DNA of 37,587 bases from Desulfotomaculaceae bacterium (GCA_028702695.1 JAQVOH010000015.1:1-37587), one strand, 5' to 3'. Shown: positions 1-8,913, numbered from the stretch's first letter. Notes: a model not told the origin generated them from the sequence alone. Translations and numbers: made by a program.

Positions 1-15
1 TATTAGAACCTTAAT

Positions 16-426
16 TTACTCTACCTTGATTCCCTTGTTTTTTAATTCTTCTAACTTTTGGAGCCGACAATGTTCACATCGCCATTCAGGATTGCTATCT
101 TTAGTCTTATCATAATTATCTGTTTTGACTAGTCGATAACCAGTACATACAGTACCACAATCAGCGCAGGTTATATTCTCTTTAATTTCCCACATGGGTC
201 TAAGAATATTCCTGCCTTTTCTCCATTCAATTAATCCCCAAATATTTAGAGCGGCGTAAACTACCATCATAATTATTTGTGGGGCCATTCCCGGTGTTTT
301 CAAATCCACATAAATCCAGACAACGTTGCCGAGAATCCAAATAATAAATCCTAAACTGTTTTGCCGGATAATAAACACGTTGCCCAAGCAACTCAAAAAC
401 GTTGCTAAATAAACCAAATACTGCAC
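16..426 (-). CDS. Short PnuC-like membrane protein with C-terminal zinc ribbon
   Basis: The 136-residue protein starts at GTG, the only start after an upstream in-frame stop, with an AGAGGG ribosome site 7-8 bases before it. Residues 1-70 hold three hydrophobic segments (about 3-20, 25-41, 49-66) ending in WGLIEWRK. This resembles half of a PnuC nicotinamide riboside transporter, whose usual members have seven or more segments. Residues 87-120 carry C87, C90, C94, C117 and C120, a zinc-ribbon-like set, followed by a charged tail. Short PnuC-like proteins are known in phages and Firmicutes; the cysteine tail is unusual. Function is inferred only from the membrane half: possible vitamin or nucleoside transport after oligomerisation, or a metal-sensing membrane protein. 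Confidence 0.6.
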   Translation of the reverse strand: MQYLVYLATFLSCLGNVFIIRQNSLGFIIWILGNVVWIYVDLKTPGMAPQIIMMVVYAALNIWGLIEWRKGRNILRPMWEIKENITCADCGTVCTGYRLVKTDNYDKTKDSNPEWRCEHCRLQKLEELKNKGIKVE

Positions 427-620
427 TATTCAATCCCTCTTTCTTCAGCCATTTCATGGATGTGTATGATATGTGGCATTTTCTCCTATCTCGTCACACA
501 TACACCAATACAATAATAGAGAAGGGAAGGTTACTAGACACGATTAAAGCCGATATTATCCTACTATTATAGCTGTTCTTAATTGAAAATATTACCTAAT
601 CATACTGTTATAAGAAACTG

Positions 621-649
621 TTGAATTTAATCAGAATATGGCAGATAAT
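621..649 (+). promoter_or_regulatory. Candidate SigA-type promoter for the ABC exporter operon
   Basis: TTGAAT, a 17-base spacer and GATAAT lie 59 bases before the first ABC gene. The -10 box matches consensus at 5 of 6 positions and the -35 at 4 of 6. It is the best match in the 280-base spacer between the divergent genes. Confidence 0.4.
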
Positions 650-707
650 TAGTCTATAAATAATATCATGACGCGACTGAATCTAACATTACTTACGGAA
701 GAAACAT

Positions 708-2435
708 ATGAAAATATACCGGCAATACTTTAACAAAAACAAATACATGTTTTTTACCGGAACTAGCTGCGTTTTTTTTGAAGCCCTCTGCGACCTCATG
801 CAGCCCACCATCATGGCGCGCATCATCGACCAAGGGGTGAAAAACAACAGCGTAGAGACTGTGCTCAGGTTCGGCTTGCTGATGCTGCTGATCACTTTGT
901 TGGGAGCTTGTTTTGCCACGGTCAGGAATATCATGGCCAGCAGGGTGTCTGAAAACTTCGGTGCGGACTTGAGGTACGATATCTTTACTAAGATCATGCG
1001 TTTTTCCGAAGTCAGCACGGACAAGATCTCCAGCGGCTCGCTGATCACCCGGATGACCAACGATTCCTCCCAGGTCATAATGTTTGTCAACGGGTTGATG
1101 AGGATATTCTTTAGAGCCCCCATCATCTGCCTGGGCAGTATTATCCTTGCTTTTATCCTTAGCCCTCAGCTGAGCTTCATCCTCCTGCTGGTGGTAGCGG
1201 GGATTTCCATAATCATTGTCATCACCATGAAGATGAGCTATATACGCTTTGCATGGGTGCAGAAAGCCATCGATAGGGTCAACACGGTGGTGCAGGAATA
1301 CCTGTTGGGAGTAAGGCTGGTTAAGGCCTTCGGGCGGTATGACGAAGAGGAAGAAAAGTTCGCCGGCGTCAACCGTGATCTGGCCCACAAAAGTGTGTCT
1401 TCCCAGGTGGTGATTGCCTACTCCTCGCCCCTCATGTCTCTGGTAGTAGGTGTGGGTATTGCCGGGATTCTTTATACCGGCAGCATTTTGTTTGGTAGCG
1501 GCAACATCGAAGTCGGCAAGGTGGCAGCTTACATCAATTATTTGGCACAGATTCTGGGCTCACTTTTGATGATCACCGCAGTTTTTAATATATTTGTCAG
1601 GACTAAAGCCTCCACTGAGAGGATCAACGAGGTTTTAAACAGTGGTGAGGATTTCCCTGGGATGTCGCAGGTGACGCATGATGATTTAACCGGCCTTTAC
1701 TTTAAGGAAGTGACCTTCGCTTATCCCAACGGCAGCGGCCTGCCGGCTATCAAAAATTTGAGCTTCCAGGTCAAGCGGGGTGAAACTCTGGCCATCATTG
1801 GTCCTACCGGCTCGGGGAAATCGACCATAGCCTGGCTTTGCCTGCGCCTTTATGATGTGGACCAGGGCGCTATTTACATAAATGACACCGACATCAGGAA
1901 GCTGGATAGCAATGTGCTGAGGAATAACATTGCCCTGGCGCCCCAAAGGAGCATGCTGTTTACCGGGACGGTACTTGAAAACATAGCATGGGGCAATCCC
2001 CAGGCCTCCAGGGAAGACATCATCAGGGCCGCCCAAATGGCCCAGGCCGACGAATTTATTCAGAAGATGCCGGAGAGCTATGACAGCCTGTTGGGCAGGG
2101 GCGGTGTGAATCTCTCCGGTGGCCAAAAACAGCGCATTTCAATTGCCAGAGCCCTTGTGAAGCAGGCACCCATCTTGATCCTGGACGACTGCACCAGCGC
2201 CCTGGACTCGGTGACGGAAGCTAAGGTAAGAAAGGGTTTGAAGACGGCGGGGGCGGATAAAACCTTGATTATCATAACCCAGAGGATAGGGACCGCCATG
2301 TCCGCTGATAAAATCCTGGTGCTGGAAAACGGATTCAACGTTGGTTATGGCAGCCATAGGGCGCTGATTCATGACTGCGGCACCTATAGGAAAATATTCG
2401 AGTCCCAAATAGGCGGGGACCTAAAGGTGATATAG
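708..2435 (+). CDS. ABC exporter half-transporter, degenerate ATPase subunit
   Basis: The 575-residue protein has an N-terminal six-helix exporter domain (about 1-310) and a C-terminal nucleotide-binding domain. Walker A GPTGSGKST starts near residue 365 and the signature LSGGQ near 469. The Walker B end reads LILDDCTSALD, so Asp494 stands where the catalytic Glu should be, and the switch-loop His is Gln525 (ITQR). These two changes are typical of the degenerate half of heterodimeric type IV exporters such as TM287/288, LmrCD and BmrCD. The ATG has GGAAGAAA before it. The partner gene begins on the base after the stop codon, so the two form one exporter. Substrate is not evident; the family exports drugs, lipids or peptides. 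Confidence 0.93.
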   Translation: MKIYRQYFNKNKYMFFTGTSCVFFEALCDLMQPTIMARIIDQGVKNNSVETVLRFGLLMLLITLLGACFATVRNIMASRVSENFGADLRYDIFTKIMRFSEVSTDKISSGSLITRMTNDSSQVIMFVNGLMRIFFRAPIICLGSIILAFILSPQLSFILLLVVAGISIIIVITMKMSYIRFAWVQKAIDRVNTVVQEYLLGVRLVKAFGRYDEEEEKFAGVNRDLAHKSVSSQVVIAYSSPLMSLVVGVGIAGILYTGSILFGSGNIEVGKVAAYINYLAQILGSLLMITAVFNIFVRTKASTERINEVLNSGEDFPGMSQVTHDDLTGLYFKEVTFAYPNGSGLPAIKNLSFQVKRGETLAIIGPTGSGKSTIAWLCLRLYDVDQGAIYINDTDIRKLDSNVLRNNIALAPQRSMLFTGTVLENIAWGNPQASREDIIRAAQMAQADEFIQKMPESYDSLLGRGGVNLSGGQKQRISIARALVKQAPILILDDCTSALDSVTEAKVRKGLKTAGADKTLIIITQRIGTAMSADKILVLENGFNVGYGSHRALIHDCGTYRKIFESQIGGDLKVI

Positions 2436-4304
2436 ATGGCAGCAAAAGTTCCTGATTTACGAAGGGGTGCTGGAGTCGGTCATCAGCGCTTTAAAATTAC
2501 AGAAAAGCCCAAAGATATCCGTGAGACCCTGTTGCGTCTGGTTAAGATCTTCCGGGTCAGGAGACGGTCGCTCTTTCTGGCGGCTTTGCTGACCGTTACA
2601 TCCACTACGGTTAATATCTTTGCGCCTTATTTAGCAGGACAGGCCATCAATACTTTCAATATCAGCACCAATACAGTCGATGTTTTGCTGCTGCAGACAA
2701 TACTGATGGCGCTGGTATTATGCTATCTGACCAGATGGTTTATTGATACCTTTAACGGGGTGCTGATGGCCAGGGTAACCCAGGATTTGGTAAGGTATAT
2801 CAGGACGGAATTTTTCTCCAAGCTCCAGAGAGTACCTCTTAAATTCTACGACAATAGGTCTCATGGGGATACCATGAGCCGCATTACAAACGATGTGGAC
2901 AACATCAGCAGCACCATTTCCCAGACTACCACCCAGCTCCTGGCCGGCATTACTTCCATAACTGGCTCCCTGGTAATGATGCTGATTTTAAGCCCGTTCC
3001 TGACCCTGGTGACGATGGTGACCATACCTTTGTTTTTGCTTCTGACCAGGAGCATTGCCACCAACAGCCGCCAGTATTTCGCGGGACAGCAGCAAAAACT
3101 GGGGGAGCTCAATGCCGTTATTGAAGAAAATATCGTTGGCCTGAAGATGGTAAAGGCTTTCAATCGGCAGCAAAATGTACTGGAAGCTTATAAAAGCATC
3201 AACCTGGACCTTCGCAATTATTCCATCATGGCTCAGATCTGGGCCGGCTTCATGATGCCCATCATGGTCCTGATCAATAACCTGGGCTTTGCGCTGATTG
3301 CCGTGGTCGGAGGTGTGATGTCGACCCGGGGTATGGTCACCATCGGCGTGATAGTGAGCTTTCTCACCTATTCCAAGCAGTTTAACATGCCATTGAATAA
3401 CATAGCCGGCATGTTCAACAATATCCAGTCGGCTATGGCCGGAGCCGAAAGAGTCTTTGAAATCATGGACGAAGCAGAAGAAGTCCCGGACAAGGCTGGT
3501 AGCATTGAATTGCTCTATCCCCGGGGTGAAGTGGAGTTCAGCCATGCTTCTTTTTCTTATGACACAGGCAAGCCTGTGCTGAAAGACATCAATTTCCGTT
3601 TGCAGCCGGGCGAAGTGGTGGCGCTGGTGGGGGGGACTGGTTCAGGTAAAACCACCATCGTCAACCTGTTAATCCGCTACTACGAATTGGACGAGGGCAA
3701 GATTTTAATTGATGGTACCGATATAACCAGCATCTCCAGGAAGAGCCTGAGGAACTGTTTCTCGGTGGTCTTGCAGGATACGTTTCTTTATTCCGGGACC
3801 ATATGCGACAATATCAGGTATTCTAGGCCTGAAGCTACAGACCAGGAGGTCATGGAGGCGGCTATCTTGGCCCATGCCGATGAATTTATCACCCGCCTGC
3901 CTAACGGCTATGATACGGTGGTGACAGGCAGCACAGATAACCTGAGCCAGGGACAAAGGCAGCTCCTGGCTATAGCCAGGGCGGTCCTTTCTAAAGCACC
4001 CATCTTAATTTTAGATGAAGCCACCAGCAGCGTGGATATCAAAACAGAAAAGGAAATCCAACAGGCCCTCCTTGCCCTGATGGAGCACCGCACCAGCTTT
4101 TTAATCGCCCATCGGCTTTCCACCATCCGGGACGCCGATAAAATCATGGTTATCGGCGATGGTGAAATCCTGGAGAGCGGCACCCATATGGAACTAATGG
4201 AGAGAAAAGGCGCCTATTACCAAATGGTCAGGAGCCAGATGGGGTTTGAAGGAGGGGAGTCCGTTTATGAGCTGAATCTGCCAGTTTGCGAGGGAGATAA
4301 ATAG
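2436..4304 (+). CDS. ABC exporter half-transporter, consensus ATPase subunit
   Basis: The 622-residue protein has six transmembrane helices (about 45-330) and an ATPase domain with Walker A GGTGSGKTT (near 399), Walker B LILDEATSSVD with catalytic Glu528, and the H-loop His559 (IAHRLST). Its signature is LSQGQ instead of LSGGQ. In heterodimeric exporters this altered signature faces the degenerate Walker B of the partner, so the pair forms one weak and one hydrolytic ATP site. The start ATG follows the previous gene's TAG directly, and AAAGGTGA lies inside the end of that gene, which indicates translational coupling. An N-terminal extension of about 40 charged residues precedes the first helix. 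Confidence 0.93.
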   Translation: MAAKVPDLRRGAGVGHQRFKITEKPKDIRETLLRLVKIFRVRRRSLFLAALLTVTSTTVNIFAPYLAGQAINTFNISTNTVDVLLLQTILMALVLCYLTRWFIDTFNGVLMARVTQDLVRYIRTEFFSKLQRVPLKFYDNRSHGDTMSRITNDVDNISSTISQTTTQLLAGITSITGSLVMMLILSPFLTLVTMVTIPLFLLLTRSIATNSRQYFAGQQQKLGELNAVIEENIVGLKMVKAFNRQQNVLEAYKSINLDLRNYSIMAQIWAGFMMPIMVLINNLGFALIAVVGGVMSTRGMVTIGVIVSFLTYSKQFNMPLNNIAGMFNNIQSAMAGAERVFEIMDEAEEVPDKAGSIELLYPRGEVEFSHASFSYDTGKPVLKDINFRLQPGEVVALVGGTGSGKTTIVNLLIRYYELDEGKILIDGTDITSISRKSLRNCFSVVLQDTFLYSGTICDNIRYSRPEATDQEVMEAAILAHADEFITRLPNGYDTVVTGSTDNLSQGQRQLLAIARAVLSKAPILILDEATSSVDIKTEKEIQQALLALMEHRTSFLIAHRLSTIRDADKIMVIGDGEILESGTHMELMERKGAYYQMVRSQMGFEGGESVYELNLPVCEGDK

Positions 4305-4328
4305 TGCAAGTATGGGGCAGTGTAAGCT

Positions 4329-4475
4329 GTGGAAAGAGAAATCATTGACCTTAATAAGATTCTGAAATCCATACTTCCTCTAATAGAGGCGGATGGCCTA
4401 ATGTCAGATAGAAATATTATTCTGGTAACACAAAGAATACCGGATATATTACTGGACGAAAAAGAAATGGTTTAA
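4329..4475 (+). pseudogene. Relic of a sensor histidine kinase (DHp-to-ATPase linker piece)
   Basis: Forty-eight codons bounded by stops read as a piece of a PAS-type histidine kinase: LNKILKSILPLIEADG, then PDILLDEKEM. The kinase at 34151-36664 has LNFILKAIFPLIQADA and SDLLLDEKEI at the same spacing, just before its N-box. The fragment has neither the phosphoacceptor His region upstream nor the N, G1 and G2 boxes downstream, so it cannot be functional. It lies directly after the ABC exporter operon and probably marks a deleted regulator. Confidence 0.7.
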
Positions 4476-4598
4476 TTTCTACCTGGAGAGATATTCATCA
4501 AGACCGAAATGGGCGTCCCACCCACCGGGTAATGTCTATTCAAACAGAGGGCGTTGGGGCTTGCCCGAACTCACAATTGTTGTTGGGAGGTTAGAATA

Positions 4599-5015
4599 AT
4601 GAAACATTATCGAAAAGAACTTTGGTTTGAAACGAAAAAACGTCGGGAATTCATCAATATCACGTCCCTCATACAAAAGTGCCTAGAGGAAAGTGGCATC
4701 CGGGAAGGACTGTTGCTTTGCAATGCCATGCATATTACAGCCAGTGTCTTTATTAATGATGATGAAAGTGGACTGCACCAAGACTACGAAACATGGTTGG
4801 AAGCCCTCGCTCCAGAAAAGCCTTACGACCGCTACCGGCACAACGGTTACGAGGACAACGCTGATGCCCATCTGAAACGTACGGTTATGGGCCGTGAAGT
4901 GGTGGTCGCGGTTACACAAGGAAAACTGGACTTTGGCCCCTGGGAGCAGATTTTTTACGGAGAATTTGACGGTGGCCGCCGCAAACGTGTACTGGTCAAG
5001 ATCATTGGCGAATAA
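4599..5015 (+). CDS. YjbQ/UPF0047 family protein
   Basis: The 138-residue protein matches the usual length of the COG0432/YjbQ family. Family features are the N-terminal strand ending in [21 protein letters not shown], the pair [10 protein letters not shown] and [20 protein letters not shown], and a C-terminal [11 protein letters not shown]. Conserved histidines (MHIT and DAHLK) could form the metal or active site. The family was linked to a secondary thiamine-phosphate synthase activity, but its physiological role is uncertain. The ATG at 4599 is preferred over an earlier in-frame start because GGGAGG lies 8 bases before it and homologues start there. Confidence 0.9.
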   Translation: MKHYRKELWFETKKRREFINITSLIQKCLEESGIREGLLLCNAMHITASVFINDDESGLHQDYETWLEALAPEKPYDRYRHNGYEDNADAHLKRTVMGREVVVAVTQGKLDFGPWEQIFYGEFDGGRRKRVLVKIIGE

Positions 5016-5258
5016 ACCTCATCCACAAATGTTCCACCCGGTTTCTCTAAGCGCCTTGCTGCCCTCGTCCCCGAACCGTGCTCGATATGGACGGAGGAAT
5101 GTTGGTGAATAGGGGGTGATGGGTTATATAGGCGGGAGGCCGTCAAGCTCTCCTTGTACCGTTGTCCTGCGCCTTGCCAACCCCAAAACCTCCTATGCGT
5201 GTGTTCCACGCTTTTCTCAAAGTACTGTATATACCAGACGTGTCAGCCGCACACGCTT
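5016..5258. other. GC-rich spacer without a recognised gene
   Basis: No reading frame here has a ribosome site and a recognisable product. The minus strand contains GAGCACGGTTCGGGG (about 5068-5082), which faintly recalls the 3' end of group II intron domain V, but no domain V hairpin or reverse transcriptase is present. It may be the scar of a lost element beside the tRNA. Confidence 0.3.
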
Positions 5259-5301
5259 AAAAAAAACAAAAGGCCGTAGGTGATTAACCTACAGCCTTTA
5301 A
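5259..5301 (-). terminator. Rho-independent terminator of tRNA-Leu
   Basis: On the minus strand AAAGGCTGTAGGT pairs with ACCTACGGCCTTT (one T-G pair) around TAATC, followed by TGTTTTTTTT. It lies about 14 bases after the tRNA CCA end. Confidence 0.9.
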
Positions 5302-5314
5302 AAATCAAGCTTTT

Positions 5315-5399
5315 TGGTGTCGAAGGCGGGACTTGAACCCGCACGGTGTTAACCACACGCCCCTCAAACGTGCGCGTCTGCCAGTTCCGCCACTCCGAC
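5315..5399 (-). tRNA. tRNA-Leu (anticodon GAG)
   Basis: The 85-base gene encodes its own CCA. The acceptor arms GTCGGAG and CTTCGAC pair over seven bases. The anticodon stem CACGT/GCGTG encloses the loop TTGAGGG, giving anticodon GAG. A long class II variable arm (GTGGTTAACACC) and the T arm GCGGG-TTCAAGT-CCCGC complete a normal tRNA-Leu. Confidence 0.96.
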
Positions 5400-5450
5400 A
5401 TGTTTACTGGAACCCTTTAAGAGAGGGAACTACCTGTTCTCGCAAAAGCT

Positions 5451-5479
5451 ATTATACCAGACCGATCATGTTTAATCAA
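5451..5479 (-). promoter_or_regulatory. SigA-type promoter of tRNA-Leu
   Basis: On the minus strand TTGATT, a 17-base spacer and a perfect TATAAT lie about 50 bases before the mature tRNA 5' end. Confidence 0.7.
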
Positions 5480-5649
5480 GTGAAAGTCTTGCCTGTCAAA
5501 CAAATAAGCGTTCTTTTAATAACTTGGAACAGGTATTGTAATCTAATTCAAATTAAGTTATTCTAATTTTATAGGCATAAATTGTCTTTCTGACCAGAAT
5601 AAATACGATTGCTAACGGCGGAGGCGCTGTTTTCACAGGAGGAAAATCA

Positions 5650-6390
5650 TTGTTCCCACAAACCCATATCTACTTTGCTGAATGGATTACCGGAACAAAG
5701 GGGGATCCCGTCACCCTGGGCAGCGTTTTTCCTGATATGCTGATGGGGGGTCTCTTTAATCACTATGAGTCGCATAGCAAGGGGGAGGAAATATACAACT
5801 TTCTAAAAAAGCACAATACGCTTTTATCCTTTGGAACTGCAGTTTTAACCCACGGGTTTGTGCCCAAAGGCCTTGACTACTACGGGGATGAAAAATATCT
5901 GGATTTTGAAAAAGGTTATTGTTTTGAAAAGGCCAAGCCGTTTATTCAAGCAACTATGGAGGCCTGTAACATTCCCGCCTCTATGGGTTGGTGGAAGGCA
6001 CACAATATCGTGGAAATGGGCATAGAGATGCTGATCAGTTCGCGGGATTATTATAACGATCGTCTTAAGAGCACCTTTGCCAACCGTGTTTTGATTTGCG
6101 AAGTAGACGAGATGTTAAACGACCTTTGGATCGATAACGGCTTGAATTTTACTTCCAGGGTTGCAAAGTTTGCTGATGTAATTGAACAAGATAAGGCTGA
6201 CGCAGAGTCTCTGGCCAAAAAATACAGGTTGCAGATGCTCTTAAAGCACAAGGTGGAAATAGACACCAGAAAAGTGGCCATCCTTATTGATAAGGCGGCG
6301 CTAAGTGTAGATAGTGAACTGGATGAATTTTTCACCACTACCAGCGACCTGGTCAAGAATAATATCTCAACCCTCACCCAGGTGAAATAA
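5650..6390 (+). CDS. Zinc-dependent phospholipase C-like protein
   Basis: The 246-residue protein starts at TTG with CAGGAGGAAAA before it. The pattern THIYFAEW, LGSVFPDML, FNHYESH, TAVLTHGFVPKGLDYYGDE and AHNIVEMGIEML recalls the all-helical zinc-dependent phospholipase C/S1-P1 nuclease superfamily, in which spaced His and Asp residues hold the metals. No signal peptide or membrane segment is visible, so it is probably cytoplasmic. The second half (from about residue 165) is charged and helical. The assignment rests on motif layout, so the substrate is unknown. The gene stands alone between a tRNA promoter region and a convergent terminator. Confidence 0.5.
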   Translation: MFPQTHIYFAEWITGTKGDPVTLGSVFPDMLMGGLFNHYESHSKGEEIYNFLKKHNTLLSFGTAVLTHGFVPKGLDYYGDEKYLDFEKGYCFEKAKPFIQATMEACNIPASMGWWKAHNIVEMGIEMLISSRDYYNDRLKSTFANRVLICEVDEMLNDLWIDNGLNFTSRVAKFADVIEQDKADAESLAKKYRLQMLLKHKVEIDTRKVAILIDKAALSVDSELDEFFTTTSDLVKNNISTLTQVK

Positions 6391-6416
6391 TGTAGGGAAA
6401 CTAAATCGAAATATTA

Positions 6417-6446
6417 AAGCGCCTGGGGAGACTGTCCAGGCGCTTC
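6417..6446. terminator. Convergent (bidirectional) terminator hairpin
   Basis: AAGCGCCTGG pairs perfectly with CCAGGCGCTT around a 9-base loop, between the stops of the phospholipase-like gene (+) and pssA (-). T-rich bases follow on the minus strand (TTAATATTTC). Confidence 0.75.
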
Positions 6447-6477
6447 TTCATGAAGTGTTAATCTGTGCTGAAGTGGT

Positions 6478-6981
6478 TTAGAATTTGGGAATGCGAATGT
6501 TGCTGACCATCAGGAGCGACAAAATGATGCTTAGAACCAACAAGACGGTGGTGTTGGGTACCAACAGCACCAGTACGGCCAGGATGGCGCCGGCAACAGT
6601 GATAGGGATACCCAGGAAAAAGTTTGTAGACGGTGTTACGTTAAATCTGGCCAGACGCAGGGTGCCGCACAGCGTGAAGAGCATAAAGCAAAGTAACCCA
6701 GGGATGCTCAGGTGGTCCGCCAGAGTACTGCAATAGAGCAGGGCGGCGGGGGCTACACCGAAGGAAACCAGATCGGATAGAGAATCAAACTCCTTGCCAA
6801 AAGTCGATACAGCGTTGTAGCGGCGGGCCAAAATCCCATCAGCCCGGTCCAAAATGGCGGCCAGAACAATAAGGACAACGCTTAACTGAAAGTTGTAGTT
6901 TATTACAGAGGTGATGGCAGCTACACCGAGCAGTAAATTAGCAGCTGTACATAAATTTGGCATTATTTCCATCCTGCTCAT
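6478..6981 (-). CDS. pssA: CDP-diacylglycerol--serine O-phosphatidyltransferase
   Basis: This integral membrane enzyme makes phosphatidylserine from CDP-diacylglycerol and L-serine. Of its 167 residues, DRADGILARRYNAVSTFGKE followed by FDSLSD gives the CDP-alcohol phosphotransferase signature D-x2-DG-x2-AR-x8-G-x3-D-x3-D. The rest is a run of hydrophobic helices. The N-terminal MPNLCTAANLLLG is typical of the Bacillus-type enzyme, and the length is close to the usual 170-180. It lies 13 bases after psd on the same strand, so the two enzymes convert CDP-diacylglycerol to phosphatidylethanolamine from one transcript. Confidence 0.93.
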   Translation of the reverse strand: MSRMEIMPNLCTAANLLLGVAAITSVINYNFQLSVVLIVLAAILDRADGILARRYNAVSTFGKEFDSLSDLVSFGVAPAALLYCSTLADHLSIPGLLCFMLFTLCGTLRLARFNVTPSTNFFLGIPITVAGAILAVLVLLVPNTTVLLVLSIILSLLMVSNIRIPKF

Positions 6982-6994
6982 AGGTCCACCCCCA

Positions 6995-7669
6995 TCATTT
7001 ATTATCGTCTAAGACGCCTGGAAGCATTCCCAGGGCAGTTTCTCCAGCCGTGACCTTGTCACCTTTTTTGACATATAAATTAGAACCGGTAGGAATGAAT
7101 ATTTCAGTACCCGAGCCAAACTTTATAATACCAATTAATTCTCCACCTGCCAACCTTTTCCCTTCATCCGCCCAGCACTTAATACGGCGGGCGATGAACC
7201 CGGTAATCTGGCAGACCATCACTTTAAAGTCGCCACTTTCTATGCCGATATAATTCTTTTCATTAATATCGGAGGCGTGGCTTTTAAAGGCCGGGATAAA
7301 CTTGCCCGGGCGGTAGTACCTGTACATGACCTCACCTTGCAGGGGGGAACGGTTTAGATGAACATTTAAAATAGATAGAAAGATACTGATGCGTATAGCC
7401 GGACCCTTGATAAACTTGTCTTCAAATACCTCGTCAATCTCCATAATAACGCCGTCGGCCGGGGAGAGAATACAGTTCTCGTCTGTGGGGACTTTCCTTT
7501 TGGGATTGCGAAAAAAGAATAGGACGAAGAAGAGCAAAACTACCGGTATAACTGCCAAGGCTGGAAAAACAAGATAAAAGATTATTGCCAGCACGCTTAA
7601 GGTCACAGTATAAGGCCAGCAAAGTTTTAGGGTTAAGGCGAAACGGGACAACCTGTTATCATTAACCAC
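6995..7669 (-). CDS. psd: Phosphatidylserine decarboxylase proenzyme (short form)
   Basis: The enzyme decarboxylates phosphatidylserine to phosphatidylethanolamine using a pyruvoyl group made by self-cleavage. The 224-residue protein has two N-terminal hydrophobic segments (about 15-52), ILSPADGVI, SIFLSILNVHLNRSP and FKSHASDINEKN. The cleavage site is in IIKFGSGTEIF, between Gly185 and Ser186, giving a 39-residue pyruvoyl subunit. This is the short Psd class, with FGS rather than LGST. Start is GTG with AAAGGGGAA before it; no better in-frame start exists. It is the first gene of the psd-pssA operon. Confidence 0.93.
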   Translation of the reverse strand: MVNDNRLSRFALTLKLCWPYTVTLSVLAIIFYLVFPALAVIPVVLLFFVLFFFRNPKRKVPTDENCILSPADGVIMEIDEVFEDKFIKGPAIRISIFLSILNVHLNRSPLQGEVMYRYYRPGKFIPAFKSHASDINEKNYIGIESGDFKVMVCQITGFIARRIKCWADEGKRLAGGELIGIIKFGSGTEIFIPTGSNLYVKKGDKVTAGETALGMLPGVLDDNK

Positions 7670-7859
7670 TCAGTCACTTTTCCCCTTTACCTAAATGAAA
7701 GATTTTGTCACTCGATAATAATACTAGTTTATAATAACCTGTGAGGCAAATCATTGCAAGATGGAAGCTGTTTTCCATGGACTGGAAAAGACTTATTTTT
7801 CACCAAAATATATCCATATGGTAATATTAACGTAAATTTCCATTAAGGGGGGGGAGCCG

Positions 7860-8801
7860 ATGGGGGCAAGCCGCTACAAGCTGTATTCAGAACACTTGCT
7901 TAAAAAATTTGGAGAAAAGGTATACAAACTCCCGGTCAACCTGCCTGGGACCTGCCCTAATCGTGACGGCAAGGTCGGGTGGGGTGGGTGCATCTTTTGC
8001 GATGAAGAGGGTTCAGGGTTTGAGTGCTTGTCCAATGTGTTGACGATACGACAGCAGGTGGCTAAGAACAAGGAATTTTTCCGCAAACGTTACAACGCCG
8101 GAAAATTTATTGCTTACTTTCAGGCCTTCACCAATACCTACCTGCCGTTTGAGCGCTTTAAGGCAAACATTCTGGACGCCTTGGACCAAGACGTGGTGGG
8201 TATAGCTGTCTCAACCAGGCCTGACTGTGTAAACGACCGTTACCTGGACTTTCTGTATGAGGTAAAGGAAAACCACGGGGTGGATATCAACATTGAGCTT
8301 GGCCTGCAGACGGTTAACTATCACACTCTGGCCAGGGTCAACCGCGGCCATTCCCTGGCGGAGTTTATAGATTCTATACTAAGGATCAAAAAACACGGGT
8401 TTGCTGCCTGTGCGCACCTGATCCTGAACCTGCCCTGGGATGACCTGACTGACACAGTGGAAAACGCGAAGATCCTTTCCGCCCTCAATGTGGAATATGT
8501 TAAACTGCATTCCCTGTATGTGGTGCGGGGGACGACGCTTGGTGATATGTTCGAACGGGGTGAGTTTGCGGTTATCTCGCTTGAGGATTATGTTGAAAGG
8601 GTGGGGGAATTTCTGGCCTACCTGGATCCGTCCGTTGTAATCCAGCGACTGGTAGGCCGTGGGCCCAAGGAAAGCCTTCTTTTCAGCAACTGGGGCGCCA
8701 GTTGGTGGCTGGTAAAACAGCGTATTGAGGAGTATTTGGAGCAGAAGGATATTTACCAGGGAAATAAATTCGATTACCTTAATGGAAAAGCACTTAAATA
8801 G
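7860..8801 (+). CDS. YhcC/TIGR01212 family radical SAM protein
   Basis: The 313-residue protein carries CPNRDGKVGWGGCIFCDEEG near residues 36-55. The spacing CX9-10CX2C is typical of this Elp3-like branch in place of the usual CX3CX2C, and the cysteines would bind the SAM-cleaving 4Fe-4S cluster. Other family stretches are YFQAFTNTY, VGIAVSTRPDC, IELGLQTVNYHTL, HLILNLPWD and VKLHSLYVVRGT. ATG follows AAGGGGGGGGAG closely. The substrate is not established; related proteins act on RNA or unknown substrates. It is transcribed divergently from psd. Confidence 0.9.
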   Translation: MGASRYKLYSEHLLKKFGEKVYKLPVNLPGTCPNRDGKVGWGGCIFCDEEGSGFECLSNVLTIRQQVAKNKEFFRKRYNAGKFIAYFQAFTNTYLPFERFKANILDALDQDVVGIAVSTRPDCVNDRYLDFLYEVKENHGVDINIELGLQTVNYHTLARVNRGHSLAEFIDSILRIKKHGFAACAHLILNLPWDDLTDTVENAKILSALNVEYVKLHSLYVVRGTTLGDMFERGEFAVISLEDYVERVGEFLAYLDPSVVIQRLVGRGPKESLLFSNWGASWWLVKQRIEEYLEQKDIYQGNKFDYLNGKALK

Positions 8802-8913
8802 TAAGAATGAACCAACTATGATTTTCAATTACACATTATATTGGTCTTCGAATGAATGCTACTTAAAAAAACAATTTATAAGCTGTAATATTAAGCTATC
8901 TCAAATATTACCT

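Noticed and set aside
2433-2438. In-frame TAG between the two ABC genes as a recoded (pyrrolysine) codon
   Set aside because: A ribosome site (AAAGGTGA) precedes an ATG directly after the stop, and both proteins are complete half-transporters. Ordinary coupling explains it.
5055-5100. Group II intron 3' end on the minus strand
   Set aside because: Only a short GAGC-CGGTTCG-like string is present. No paired domain V or reverse transcriptase was found.
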